From positions 13,151,016 through 13,215,015 of the forward strand of contig OU342822.1 of NCBI GenBank assembly GCA_910591455.2: DNA of 64,000 bases, written 5' to 3'. Every line of letters starts with the position of its first letter. Position 1 is the first letter of the stretch. The notes under the pieces were generated by a model. The model searched no databases, was not told the DNA's origin, and was given only the letters and a program-made list of their open reading frames with translations. Made by a program: the position numbers and the translations under genes. Of the stretch, positions 26,901 through 44,986 are shown in pieces. The DNA comes from Pholis gunnellus. Lineage: Eukaryota; Chordata; Actinopteri; Perciformes; Pholidae.

Positions 26901-27364
26901 GTGCTCAACATCTACAAGAGCCCTGGTAGGTGCACATTACATTTTGCTATGTTGAAGGTATCACATTTGTAATTGAAGTTTGGCATATTTTTCGTAAAAC
27001 AAATGCTGAATATTGCAGTCTGATTCTTTGTGTTCTTCTTGGTCTTTGTTTTATTCATCTTCTCTCTGAAGACTACAAGAAGATGGGGAACATGACAGGC
27101 ACCGTACGTAAACACACACCCACTCTGGAGGCCCTGCAAGTGCTGTACCACCGCATGCGCTACGAGTATGAGTTCTACAACTTTATCCGAGACCAGTTCC
27201 ACCTCACGAAGAAAAAAATTGGACTCAAGTCTGTCTCCCAACCCCCGGCCCACTCACCGGCTTTCCTACGAGAGCTGATCCTTCGAACCCCAGAGCCTCT
27301 GGATGAAGACGAGGAGCTGGACGCAGACCTGGAGGACGCTAACAGCTGGCTGGTCCATCCCTGA
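7285..27364 (+). CDS. ust: ust, uronyl 2-sulfotransferase (exons 2-8; exon 1 outside the window)
   Basis: Gene-level entry. The joined exons are 7285-7328, 13388-13543, 20049-20128, 20254-20407, 26533-26630, 26768-26925 and 27072-27364 (stop included). Together they give 983 nt, about 327 residues, all joining in frame at GT/AG borders. UST is a Golgi type II membrane enzyme that transfers sulfate from PAPS to the 2-O position of uronic acids in chondroitin/dermatan sulfate. The PAPS 5'-phosphosulfate loop (VYNRVGKCGSRTVV) is in exon 3, a His-containing segment (TRHVHFLNF) aligning with the catalytic region of HS2ST is in exon 4, and the 3'-phosphate loop (IIRDPINRFLSNYF) is in exon 5. Human UST has 406 residues, so about 79 N-terminal residues (cytosolic tail and signal anchor) are missing and must be encoded upstream of base 1. 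HS2ST1 is the nearest relative, but GKCGSRT and the acidic C-terminus favour UST. Exon boundaries are read by eye; the protein identity is by family recognition. Confidence 0.93.
7566..7602. repeat. Compound CT/CA microsatellite
   Basis: About nine CT units pass directly into about ten CA units, roughly 240 bases downstream of ust exon 2. Confidence 0.9.
9109..9321 (+). other. Unrecognised 70-residue open frame in ust intron 2
   Basis: The frame starts ATGGCTCCTAGATCC and encodes a basic peptide with FRKKSFETAFKMVDQ, then LVELVGALHGLK, and ends at a TAA. It is more GC-balanced than the flanking intron and lacks low complexity, but I recognise no family. There are no convincing splice signals at both ends. 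It could be a fragment of an old mobile element, or chance. No function is assigned. Confidence 0.2.
12347..12361. repeat. C15 homopolymer
   Basis: This is a pure C run in ust intron 2. It creates spurious poly-Pro and poly-Gly frames on the two strands. Confidence 0.9.
13388..13543 (+). CDS. ust: ust exon 3 (PAPS 5'-phosphosulfate loop)
   Basis: This exon has 52 complete codons between the acceptor TTTGCAG and the donor GTAAGA. It reads VLPFPSQVVYNRVGKCGSRT..., where NRVGKCGSRT is the P-loop-like PAPS-binding motif of 2-O-sulfotransferases. It ends at HNKTRLTKHEQ, which includes an N-glycosylation sequon (NKT). It matches human UST closely across its whole length. Confidence 0.96.
13544..20048 (+). 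other. ust intron 3 (6.5 kb)
   Basis: The donor is GTAAGA and the acceptor is TATATTTCAG. The contents are an A run (about 13783-13796), two T runs near 16140 and 16175, a G22 run (16630-16651) and a short CA stretch near 16769-16782. Open frames at 17398-17850 (-) and 18542-18952 (-) show no recognisable family and no codon-like bias, and I treat them as chance. Confidence 0.75.
16630..16651. repeat. G22 homopolymer
   Basis: A pure run of 22 G is preceded by a G-rich lead-in (GGGGGGAGGGGGGC). Together they make about 35 bases of nearly pure G on the + strand, in ust intron 3. Confidence 0.9.
20049..20128 (+). CDS. ust: ust exon 4 (catalytic His region)
   Basis: The exon reads VDLMKNISNIPQPFLYTRHV then HFLNFT and the first two bases of Arg, 80 nt in all. 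TRHVHFLNF aligns with the HGHVSY segment of HS2ST, which carries its catalytic histidines. Two sequons, NIS and NFT, are present. The acceptor is TATTTCAG and the donor is GTACAG. Confidence 0.95.
20254..20407 (+). CDS. ust: ust exon 5 (3'-phosphate loop)
   Basis: The intron before it is only 125 bases and ends TTTGTAAG, so the exon's first G completes the split Arg codon. The exon reads FRIEQPVYINIIRDPINRFL, then SNYFFRRFGDWRGEQNHLIR, and ends ERYL before the donor GTGAGA. IIRDPINRFLS is the 3'-phosphate-binding strand-loop of sulfotransferases. Its length is 154 nt, phase 2 to phase 0. Confidence 0.96.
21960..21980. repeat. GGA trinucleotide tract
   Basis: This is a run of about seven GGA units following GCTGCTGCTGC. 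It is purine-rich on + and gives a poly-Ser frame on -. Confidence 0.85.
23840..23909. repeat. TG dinucleotide microsatellite (about 35 units)
   Basis: This is an uninterrupted alternating purine/pyrimidine tract of about 70 bases, ending in TACGTACGTACC. It is the longest TG tract in the window, is prone to Z-DNA and is likely polymorphic. Confidence 0.95.
26533..26630 (+). CDS. ust: ust exon 6
   Basis: The exon starts after CTTTCAG, reads DINVCILENYPECSNPRVFY then IIPYFCGQHPQC, and ends with the first two bases of Arg before the donor GTATCT (98 nt). The three or more cysteines in this region are conserved in UST and probably form disulfides in the luminal domain. Confidence 0.95.
26768..26925 (+). 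CDS. ust: ust exon 7
   Basis: After a 137-base intron ending TTCTCCACCAG, the exon reads EPGVWALERAKQNVLENYLL, then VGILEELEDVLLLLERLLPH, and ends YKSP with one base of the next codon before GTAGGT (158 nt). This is the helical C-terminal part of the sulfotransferase fold; LLVGILEELED is typical of the 2-O-sulfotransferase group. Confidence 0.95.
27072..27364 (+). CDS. ust: ust terminal coding exon 8
   Basis: The preceding intron is 146 bases. The exon reads DYKKMGNMTGTVRK..., with a sequon (NMT), then the conserved RMRYEYEFYNFIRDQFHL helix. It closes with an acidic tail (LDEDEELDADLEDANSWL) and TGA at 27362-27364. The acidic, less conserved tail ending in a Trp-Leu segment is also typical of vertebrate UST. 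Confidence 0.95.
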
Positions 27365-28985
27365 GGGCTGTTTGATGAACAGTGGATGAAGCCAAAAAAA
27401 AAAGCTGATGTGCTTGAATTGGCTGGAGATAGCTGGAGGCAGCCTGAGGGCAAAAAGGGGGATTGTTCCCCAACTTTCAGCATTCCTAAGAAAAGTGAGG
27501 TTTGTTTAGGGGTGTGTGGATCCTGAAGCTCGTGTTTTTTCGGGCTCTGTTGTCCATCTTCAATAGACTCCTATCATGACAGACACAGCACTGACAACTA
27601 TAGAGTTGAGTAATTGGAAGGACAAAATGCTTTATTTAAAAACGTGACCAAGGACAGTGGGAAATACTGTTGAGCTCAATTTGCTTGACTCAAGTTTTGT
27701 TTTAATTTGAGCTCGTTTTTGGGTTTGTTTATGTTAAATATAACAAAATAAAACATCATTGCTGTAATCTCCGGGAGAGATTAGCGCAAGATGTGGATAG
27801 TTAAATGTGTTGGGAAATATTCTAAAAGGTTGATCGCTGGGGCGTTTACTGTAGGAGAGGACTTAGCCGAAGACAGAAGTTCATACTTTATGAAAGGGAT
27901 AATGTCGTAAAAGCTGGAATGGGAAATGGTATCCACAAATAAAAAGTACCAAAACCCTTTTTTGTATATTAGCTGTCTATGACTGTTCCAAGTGCCAAAC
28001 CCCACTAAGAGTTCCAGTAACGGACAATAAACCTTGGTGCACAGCTGGTGGAGCTGTGGCTTAAGCAAGTCAGTTGTGATAGTATTGGTTTATAACATTT
28101 GTTAAAAGTATATTGTTAGGTATAAATGAGGGTTAGACTGTAAGCACTCAATTATGAATTCAAAGAATTCCAACTGTGTGTGCATGAATGATTGAGTGTG
28201 ACCAAACCAGTAGTGTATTTTAGCATGGACTTATTATTTGAGGCAGGTCATTTGTTGAGAGTCAAACACTAAAATAGTAGTTTGTTTTATCCAAAGTTTA
28301 AAATATTGAGCTTGCCAAATACTAGTGTTTCTACTGCAATGCATTCCAAAACTTTATGAATATACTGCAATTTTTTTCTGAGGTGACTTTTCATAAAATT
28401 CTGAAGCAGAATTAGGGATTTGGTCACAAAACTGGATACTAATTTTCATTTCATATAGGATTATGTTTCTGTTTAAGGGTGTGTTTTCCCATTTTAAATA
28501 TTATCATGAAAGCGTGTGAAGTGTTACCATTGCCAGCTAACACTAATTTCCAATTATCCCGCAGCTATTCAGAGTGCATGTTTTTTATCACTCATGTACA
28601 AATCATCAGAGAGGAACCATAAGCTTATATGTGACCTATACGTAGTACATTCTACCATCCTAATCTCTGTTGTCTGTACCTTTTCATTGTCCTGGTTCGT
28701 GTTCAGTGTTTCATTTTTTTGCCAGTTTAATTTATTATTTTGTATTCGTTTGCATTCCAGATAAGATTCTCAGGAAGGAAAAAGAGATGTTTAATAACTT
28801 GATCATTTGTATTTTTGGTTTCTGGCGGCTATGAAACTATTCTTGGTATTTTAAGGTTGTCTCAAATGGGTTTATATCAACAGCTGAAACTTGTTAACAA
28901 CAACTAATGCAGTCCATCATTTTAAAGTCTTCAGAATAAATGTCCTCTAACCATTGCAGCTATTGTCTCCGTTTCACTTGTATTT
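27365..28985 (+). other. Probable ust 3' UTR and following spacer
   Basis: The sequence after the ust stop has no exon-like segment. AATAAA hexamers occur on the + strand at 27747-27752, about 380 bases past the stop, and again at about 28025-28030 and 28935-28940. Any of them could be the cleavage signal. The true transcript end cannot be decided from sequence alone. Confidence 0.5.
27747..27752 (+). terminator. Candidate poly(A) signal of ust
   Basis: This is the first canonical AATAAA after the ust stop codon, inside an AT-rich stretch. Later AATAAA copies exist, so alternative 3' ends are possible. Confidence 0.4.
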
Positions 28986-29255
28986 TTATGAAGACGTTTG
29001 TGGTAGCCTCTTCAGCCCATCAAAGATGCTGCACGCTATCTCATCCTCATCCTCAACCTGCCTAAAATCTCCCATGCTGCTGCACACGTCAGATTGACAG
29101 ACAGCTACTAACGGAGCAGCCTCCAGGCCATGGTCCATCATCTTGCTCACATGTGTGAGCTCTCTCTTCCCTGCAGAAGCCCAACTTTGACTGCACTGCA
29201 CCCAACTTTGACTCATCTTCCTTCTGGCTTCCCAGTTGTGAAATAACTTCCCCAC
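28986..29255 (-). other. Unrecognised 89-residue open frame, - strand
   Basis: On the - strand, a frame that includes THVSKMMDHGLEAAPLVAV and MGDFRQVEDEDEIACS ends at a TAA. Its composition is protein-like and it lacks low complexity. A possible splice acceptor (GGGCTTCTGCAG) lies just before the THVSK part. I recognise no family, and no partner exon was found. It could be the remnant of a mobile-element gene, a real terminal exon, or chance. Confidence 0.22.
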
Positions 29256-29796
29256 TGCACACAGGACAGGTCTATCCTCTGATATTAAAACAAAAGTATT
29301 ACTTTTATGCTTTTTTTATCCACTTCCACCTGTCTTCCTACTTTATTTGACTCTTAATGTAGTTTTGGATGATATGTGTGTTGATTGTTAGATCTGTTGC
29401 CTTGGTATAGTTGGCTCCATCTCTTAATTCCTTGCTGTTGACAACCTAGGAATGACACCTTATCTAATCTAGCCACTGTCACTTACACCGACTGAAAGCA
29501 ACAAGATGCATGATATGTAAAATACATCACCAACAAAAGTATTCTAGTAGTCTTGCTAAAAAAAAAAAAAAAAAAAGGCTAAATAATTCTAGGTGCAATG
29601 GTTTGACAGTTCATTCTTTCAAATATAAATAATTGTCATTTGGCCTCACAAGTGAAGAAGTACAGGGTTTGGTGTGAGTGTGTATGTACTGTGTAGTTAT
29701 GCCTACGTGCCGGCTACAGCCAAAGCTCGAGCCATTATTTTTTCCGACCGTCCGTCCATTCCTCCATCTCTCCATTCCGCCATTCCGTCCGTCCCA

Positions 29797-30460
29797 TTCT
29801 CGTGACTATGACTCTCTTGACTTTTTTCTCGATGCTATAATATGACTTTTTGAGACTTTTTGTCGAAACACCATACTATGACTTTCTTTGTACATAGTAT
29901 ACTACGACTCTTTTTAATATACGATACAATTACTTTTTTAAGGACTTTTTTGACATACTATCATATAACTTTTTTCAACACACTATACTATGGCTATTTA
30001 ATATTTGTTTTCGACACTATACTATGACTTTTTAAGCTGTAATATGACTTTTTGTGCCTTCTTTTGGAAACAATATACTATGACTTTTCTGACTTTTTTT
30101 TTCGGCGTACTATAATAAGAGATGTTTACAACTTTTTTGACATGTTAGTCTATGACTTTTTTAACATGCAATTCTATTGCATGTATATAGTATACATGCT
30201 ATATTCTATGACTTTATTTCAACATGCTATACTATGATTCCTTTCGACATGCTATATTATGACTCTCTTGACTTTTTTCGACATGCTATAATGTGACTCT
30301 TGTGACTCTACTATGACTATTCTTTGACGTACGATAACATTACTTTTTTACGACTTTTTTTGAAATGTTATACTATGACGTTTTTCGACACAATATACTT
30401 TGACTTTTTTCGACATTCTATTCTATGACTTTTTTATAACTTTTAAAAACTTTTTTCGTA
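29797..30460. repeat. Degenerate AT-rich minisatellite
   Basis: About 660 bases are built from many irregular copies of a phrase like CTATGACTTTTTTCGACATG followed by CTATA. Unit length drifts between roughly 20 and 35 bases, with variable T runs. The repeated phrases CTATGACTTTTT and CGACATGCTATA make the periodicity obvious by eye. No protein is encoded. Confidence 0.85.
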
Positions 30461-31719
30461 GAAAAGTATAACTGCAAAAACAACCCGGCTGTTAGGGTTC
30501 AAGTGAAGGGCATAACTTAAGTTTTTCTGCGCACACACATACACTGTATACTGGGTGTGCAGCTGCAGAATTTTCTACTCCAAAGTTGAACACAGAGAGC
30601 TTGTTCATGTGCTGGGTGGTGCAGAGGTGGGGGCGGTGTGGACCTCCTCGTCAAATAGGAAGCTGTTGGTGTCGGTGGGCTGTTCCCAGACCTGCTCTGT
30701 ATTCCTAGTATGACAAAAATAGATATCCCAGTTTTCCAGCACCATGTTGAACCAACCTTTGACAGACAGAGAGAGAAGAAGAAGGAGTTGTAGAAGAAGA
30801 AGAGCTTTTAACGTGCAAAAGAACTTGTAAAATAAGGTTTTCCTCAGTCTCCCTTTAGAACTACAGTTGTTACAAAATATACATAGAAATAAGACATAAT
30901 GTAAAAGGGTAAAGAAGAGTGTTAGCCATTTAATTTATTTGTCCATAATGAAATAAAACAAAGAAAATATTAGTACAAAAAGATCATACTGCTGATTCTA
31001 AAACTGTTTAGAGCGCTTTTATTACCTGGTGATCACATGTCATCACTGTTGGGATATCCATTGATTTTTATGATTTTTTTTCCCCTTCAGATTAAAGCAC
31101 CACACTGGTTTGATATGACACAAAAACATGCTAGAAGTATATTACAATATGCGAAGCACACTGTTGTGGTTTCTTCCTGTCTTTGGTCCAAACATCAGGA
31201 GATCACTTCTTGACTCTTGAACATTCTGTAATGTAATTTTACTCTATTTACATTTCAGCAACTAAACAGAATAAGCATGTATGAAACTATAACACTAACT
31301 ATTGTAGTTACTAACACACGCTCATGCACACACACAGAGACACACTCATATTACGTAACAAAATTAAAGCTAAGCAATGGCATCTTTAACAAGATGGAAG
31401 TGTAAAAGTTAAATGTACAAAGGGTCATTTCACAGTGTTATCCAAATCTAGTTGCCCTGAGATAAAAAAAAAAGAAAAAAGAAAAGAGTTGAACATCATA
31501 AAAACATTATATTGTTTGGATCATGGAAATTAGATGTTGTGTATTGTGTGTTTAGAATAACATTGAATCTGTATGTTTTAATATTATGAGTGAGAGGTTA
31601 TTAAGTTGCAGAGCATATATACTAATGCTCACTTCCTCTTAAAAAAAATGCTAATTTCCATTTAGTACAGCTTTGGTCGTATTTTTGCAGTTCCGGCTAT
31701 CTGTCCAATCAACAATGTT

Positions 31720-31758
31720 GTATTTGTAAAGTTAATCGATGATTAACTTTACAAATAC
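31720..31758. repeat. Inverted repeat, 18-bp arms, 3-base spacer
   Basis: The left arm GTATTTGTAAAGTTAATC (31720-31737) is perfectly complementary to 31741-31758, with GAT between. It lies 20 bases from a second hairpin. Confidence 0.95.
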
Positions 31759-31778
31759 AGGAGCAAAACAAGAGCAGG

Positions 31779-31806
31779 AGGTCAGGAGTCTAGAGACTCC
31801 TGACCT
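31779..31806. repeat. Inverted repeat, 13-bp arms, 2-base spacer
   Basis: The left arm AGGTCAGGAGTCT (31779-31791) pairs perfectly with 31794-31806. It ends 4 bases before a 310-bp dispersed repeat copy, so it may belong to that element's end. Confidence 0.95.
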
Positions 31807-31810
31807 GTTT

Positions 31811-32120
31811 TGCTATGATTTGGGAGAGTTTTTAGGCTAGCCAGGGCCTCATAAAAAAAAAAAATATTTACAATAAAATAAAAATAAAACTTGACAATTT
31901 TCAATTTGAGCTGTGTGCCATCTTCATTTACTATTAACCAGTAACATATACGCAATATTTAAATCTCTGAACAGATCTCACAAGTGTTTCTGTTATAAAA
32001 TTATTATTATTATAACAAATTATTCAAATAGACTTGTAGTTAGTGATTTACACTCTCTTGAGTATGGGTATGCAATTTTCGAGCAGAGGCCTAAAAATAG
32101 GCCTAGGGTTCAAGAGGTTA
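31811..32120. repeat. Dispersed repeat, copy A (3' of slc22a16)
   Basis: The stretch from TGCTATGATTTGGGAGAGTT to the CTAGGGTTCAAGAGGTTA segment recurs at 40931-41239 in the same orientation, with indels and substitutions. It is of the size of a short non-autonomous element; its class is unknown. Confidence 0.85.
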
Positions 32121-32259
32121 AAAATGCTTCTGTTGGTCTGTTTGCTGAAATATATATCAACAAAAACAATTTCATGTTCATTCTTTCCAATAAATCATGT
32201 TGATGTTAATATTTCAGCTTTTGTGCAACAGTCTCTTGGGACTTTTAACAGTTTAAAAC

Positions 32260-41753
<9,494 letters not shown>

Positions 41754-41921
41754 TTTCCTAACGAAGGGTCTGTGCGTCGAGGCTCCAAGGCGCAAAGTGT
41801 TGCTTTGACGGAGCGGACGGAGAATAAGAGGGGCGCGCGGCCACACACGCACTCCGTTATTGCTGGAGATCAAGGGCGTGGGTTTGGTCTCAGCATTGGT
41901 AGAAACACTGCCAGCCCCCAG

Positions 41922-41945
41922 CCCCCCCCCCCCCCCCCCCCCCCC
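41922..41945. repeat. C24 homopolymer upstream of slc22a16
   Basis: There are 24 consecutive C on +, which is G24 on the slc22a16 coding strand, about 170-190 bases upstream of its start codon. A shorter C5 precedes it. Confidence 0.9.
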
Positions 41946-43879
41946 GCCATATAAAAAAAACTTAGTTGATATTATAACAGGCAAACTTTATTAAAATATA
42001 TTAACATGCGTGTAGCTTGGAACTGATTTAAACATAATAACAGTAATAAAACCTTAGTTTCAATACAAAACAGTATTCTGCACCAAATAAATAATAATAA
42101 TAATAATAAATAATTAAATAAATGAATAAAAAACGTTCTGCTAAAATGCCAATATACAGTAACAGTATATTCAATATCCAAAATATATATAAAAAACTTT
42201 TCCCAGTTGTGCAGCCAAAAAAGAAAAAAGAAAAAAATCTATTCTGCAGCACTTAATAGGCCTATAAATAAAGTGCTTTCCTCCTTTATGCAATTATTAA
42301 TTGTGCTGGGCAACGATTACAATTTTGAATCGCGAGTAATTGCATTGTTATGGCAAAGTTCAATAATGAATTCAAAAGTAGTGTATTGCGCACTTATATT
42401 TTAAAAGTACTGCTGTATGATTTAAACAAATCAGGTTCTTGTTAACGGCAGTATTCTCTTCACACAGCAGTTATATCTCTTCATCTGTGCTCAGTGTGTG
42501 ACTTTATGTGTGACTGCTGTGTGAACATGTTTCAGCAGGTTTCATCAGATTGTGTGTGTTGTGTTTTCATGACAGTCACAGTATGTGACTGCAGCTCTAC
42601 TGTTCATCAATATAATGCTGTAACTCCAAGGTAATTATGGTTACCCAGCGATCAAAGAATAAATATATCTAACAGGCAATTCAAATTAACATAATATTGG
42701 TGGGGACAATTGTGTCTTTCCCAAACTTTGGTCGTGACTAGTCCCTATTGACCATATGCAAACCTATGCCCTTGCTGGAGATGATGATGTTTTGAACGGT
42801 CACGGAGACTAATGCTATAAAAAAAACAAGCAATGTATTCTGAAGCTGTGTTTTGAAATTTCTGTTTATTTGGCCAGCATTTTCTCTGACAGGACTGACC
42901 CTTATAGTCAATCTCATACAAACACACATTTAAAGTCACTTCGGAGTTTTTCTGACCTAATCACAGCCTGATGAGCTACCTTCAATAAAACTCTGACACC
43001 AAGAGGTCTGAAAGAATATATTTTGATTAAGATTTCTATATATGATATAGCTTCTTGTTGATATTGATGTACAGACTAAATAAATGTGGGGCTCAGAGCA
43101 AACTCCTTCTCCTTTAAAAAATACTGCCCATTATTTTCCTGATATACCGAATAATTGTTATGGTCTGTTATGGTCTGTTATGGTCAGAAAATAGAGATGC
43201 CCATTTCAATTCCCATCTACAATAATATTGTTTTGTCCAATTAATAGTCAAAACCCCCAAAATATTCAGTTTGCTTTCCATTAAAACAAGGAAAAGCAGC
43301 AATTTCTCAAATGTGAGAAGATGGAATCATAATATATTTGGCATTTATAACTTTTGAAATATAAATCAATTGTTTCAGCTTTACTCAACCTGAAGCTTAG
43401 CATAATAGTCTGTAACTGCACAAATTAGTCTTCAAGGTTAATCAGACCTTTTCTGACCCTTTATGCTTCACAACTTTAGCCAGAATGTACAGCACAAGCC
43501 TCACCTCTGTGTGCATGTCAGTGTGCATTTGAATCTTTGCAAGTGTGCTATACATTTGTGTTTAGTTTTAATGAACAACCCAGTTAAGTGCCACCGTTTA
43601 CACCACATTTTTGATATGATCCCAGCCCACTCACACTTCTATGCACCAGATATTAGACAAATTAAAAAAAACACAGGCTAATTCCTGACACAAAGACCCC
43701 TTGTGAACTCCAGGGCAACCTCTCTTGGTCTTTGTATCTGCAAGTGTTCCCTTTGAAGCCTTTGATTAATGATTGATATGTGCAGTAGTTGTGGCTGTAT
43801 TGACTTAATGCGCTTTGCCTTGACTGGATTCAGCAGGACTACAAACTGTGACAGTGTTTGCTTTTGCCATCGCGCCAAC

Positions 43880-43893
43880 TCGCCATCTGCTCC
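43880..43893 (-). promoter_or_regulatory. Weak CTCF-like motif, - strand
   Basis: On -, GGAGCAGATGGCGA matches 11 of 14 positions of the CTCF core CCASYAGRKGGCRS, including AGATGGCG. The first two positions and the last are mismatched. It points away from the stronger + motif at 48372. Confidence 0.25.
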
Positions 43894-44258
43894 ACTTCGT
43901 CGAATGGGAAATAGTCAAAGAGTAGAGGTGTAATTAAAATAGGTAATTAATGTAGACTGACAATTTATAAATCAGTGTGCAAGTTTAGAATTAACAATGG
44001 GTCTTCTTTTCAATATTCAGTGTTTCAGGTGTAACATTTAAACATCAACCAATCATTCTCTGGTTTGATTAGCAGCATTTTCTGGCCAAAGGTTGGAGGC
44101 CACTGGACGTTTATTGGGTTTTAATGGAGCTAGAAATAGATACATTTATGGCACAAACAGATATTGTTGCCATAAATCAGACAACGCAAGCTATTGTCTG
44201 GTGTTAGACACTACAAACTGTAAAATCATATTGGTTTTTCATAATTTTACAGCTTACT

Positions 44259-44331
44259 TATTTAGCATATAGCTATTTAAGCTGTATAACATGTATAATG
44301 TTATACAGCTTAAATAGCTATATGCTAAATA
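44259..44331. repeat. Near-perfect palindrome, 34-bp arms, 5-base spacer
   Basis: The arm 44259-44292 (contains TTTAGCATATAGCTATTTAA) is the exact reverse complement of 44298-44331, with GTATA as the loop. Pairing stops on both sides immediately outside the arms. Confidence 0.97.
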
Positions 44332-44642
44332 TCATATATGGGCTGTATCAGTAACTTTCTGCTGACTCTAACCTCGTTCTCTCTCCTCCCACTGACCGGC
44401 CTACTTTTTCTGCTGTTCATCTCCTTGTTTTTTAAGGTATTGAGAGGCCGCTGATAAAACGTTGTGCCATGTGATCACTGAGGATTAAAAGTATAGGACA
44501 AAAGTCAGGTGTTAGTGGGGGTTTTGTTCAGTGGTAAAGGGGCATAAGAACATTTCCATGTCATAAAACGCATTCCCATAACAGGCAGCTCCCATATGAG
44601 AAGGTAATATCATCATCATCCACAGGAGGGGATCTAACAGAT

Positions 44643-44644
<2 letters not shown>

Positions 44645-44686
<42 letters not shown>

Positions 44687-44694
44687 GTGTGTGT
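44645..44694. repeat. TG microsatellite (about 25 units, one GC interruption)
   Basis: The tract is alternating TG with a single GCG interruption near 44682. It is likely polymorphic. Confidence 0.95.
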
Positions 44695-44986
44695 AGTCTT
44701 TTGGGCACCAAGCAGCTGAAAGCAAACACTCTTAATGTGCACCTGCTCCTGTTACAACTGGCTGCTTCCCACTGAGCAATCCAATCCATCCAATCCATAT
44801 GTGATCTCCAATCAGAAAATATATATATTTTAACTAAGCAGACAAACCTATTTCAGTCCTGTGATCTAGTTTTACTAGAGGTGTTGTGAAACCTGCATAC
44901 ACTACAGTACATATCAGAGGGCCTGCTGTTTGTTTGCAAGATTGCATCAGGTAAAACCCACCTGCAAGTAGCCGGCACTCTTTATC

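Larger units (their letters stand above)
29256..32259. other. Intergenic gap between the convergent ust and slc22a16 3' ends
   Basis: The gap has no coding evidence. It contains an A18 run (about 29560-29577), a CCGTCCGTCC/CATTCC-rich patch (about 29745-29800), the AT-rich minisatellite, two hairpins (31720-31806) and one copy of a 310-bp dispersed repeat (31811-32120). On the - strand, candidate poly(A) signals for slc22a16 (TTTATT on +) are seen at 31018-31023 and 30934-30939. Confidence 0.65.
41754..44985. other. Divergent intergenic region, slc22a16 side
   Basis: This side includes the presumed slc22a16 promoter (no clear TATA box on the - strand), a C24 run (41922-41945), a triple GTTATGGTCT repeat (about 43158-43187), a CTCF-like motif on - (43880-43893), a 34-bp-arm palindrome (44259-44331) and a TG tract (44645-44694). 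No exon was recognised. Confidence 0.65.
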
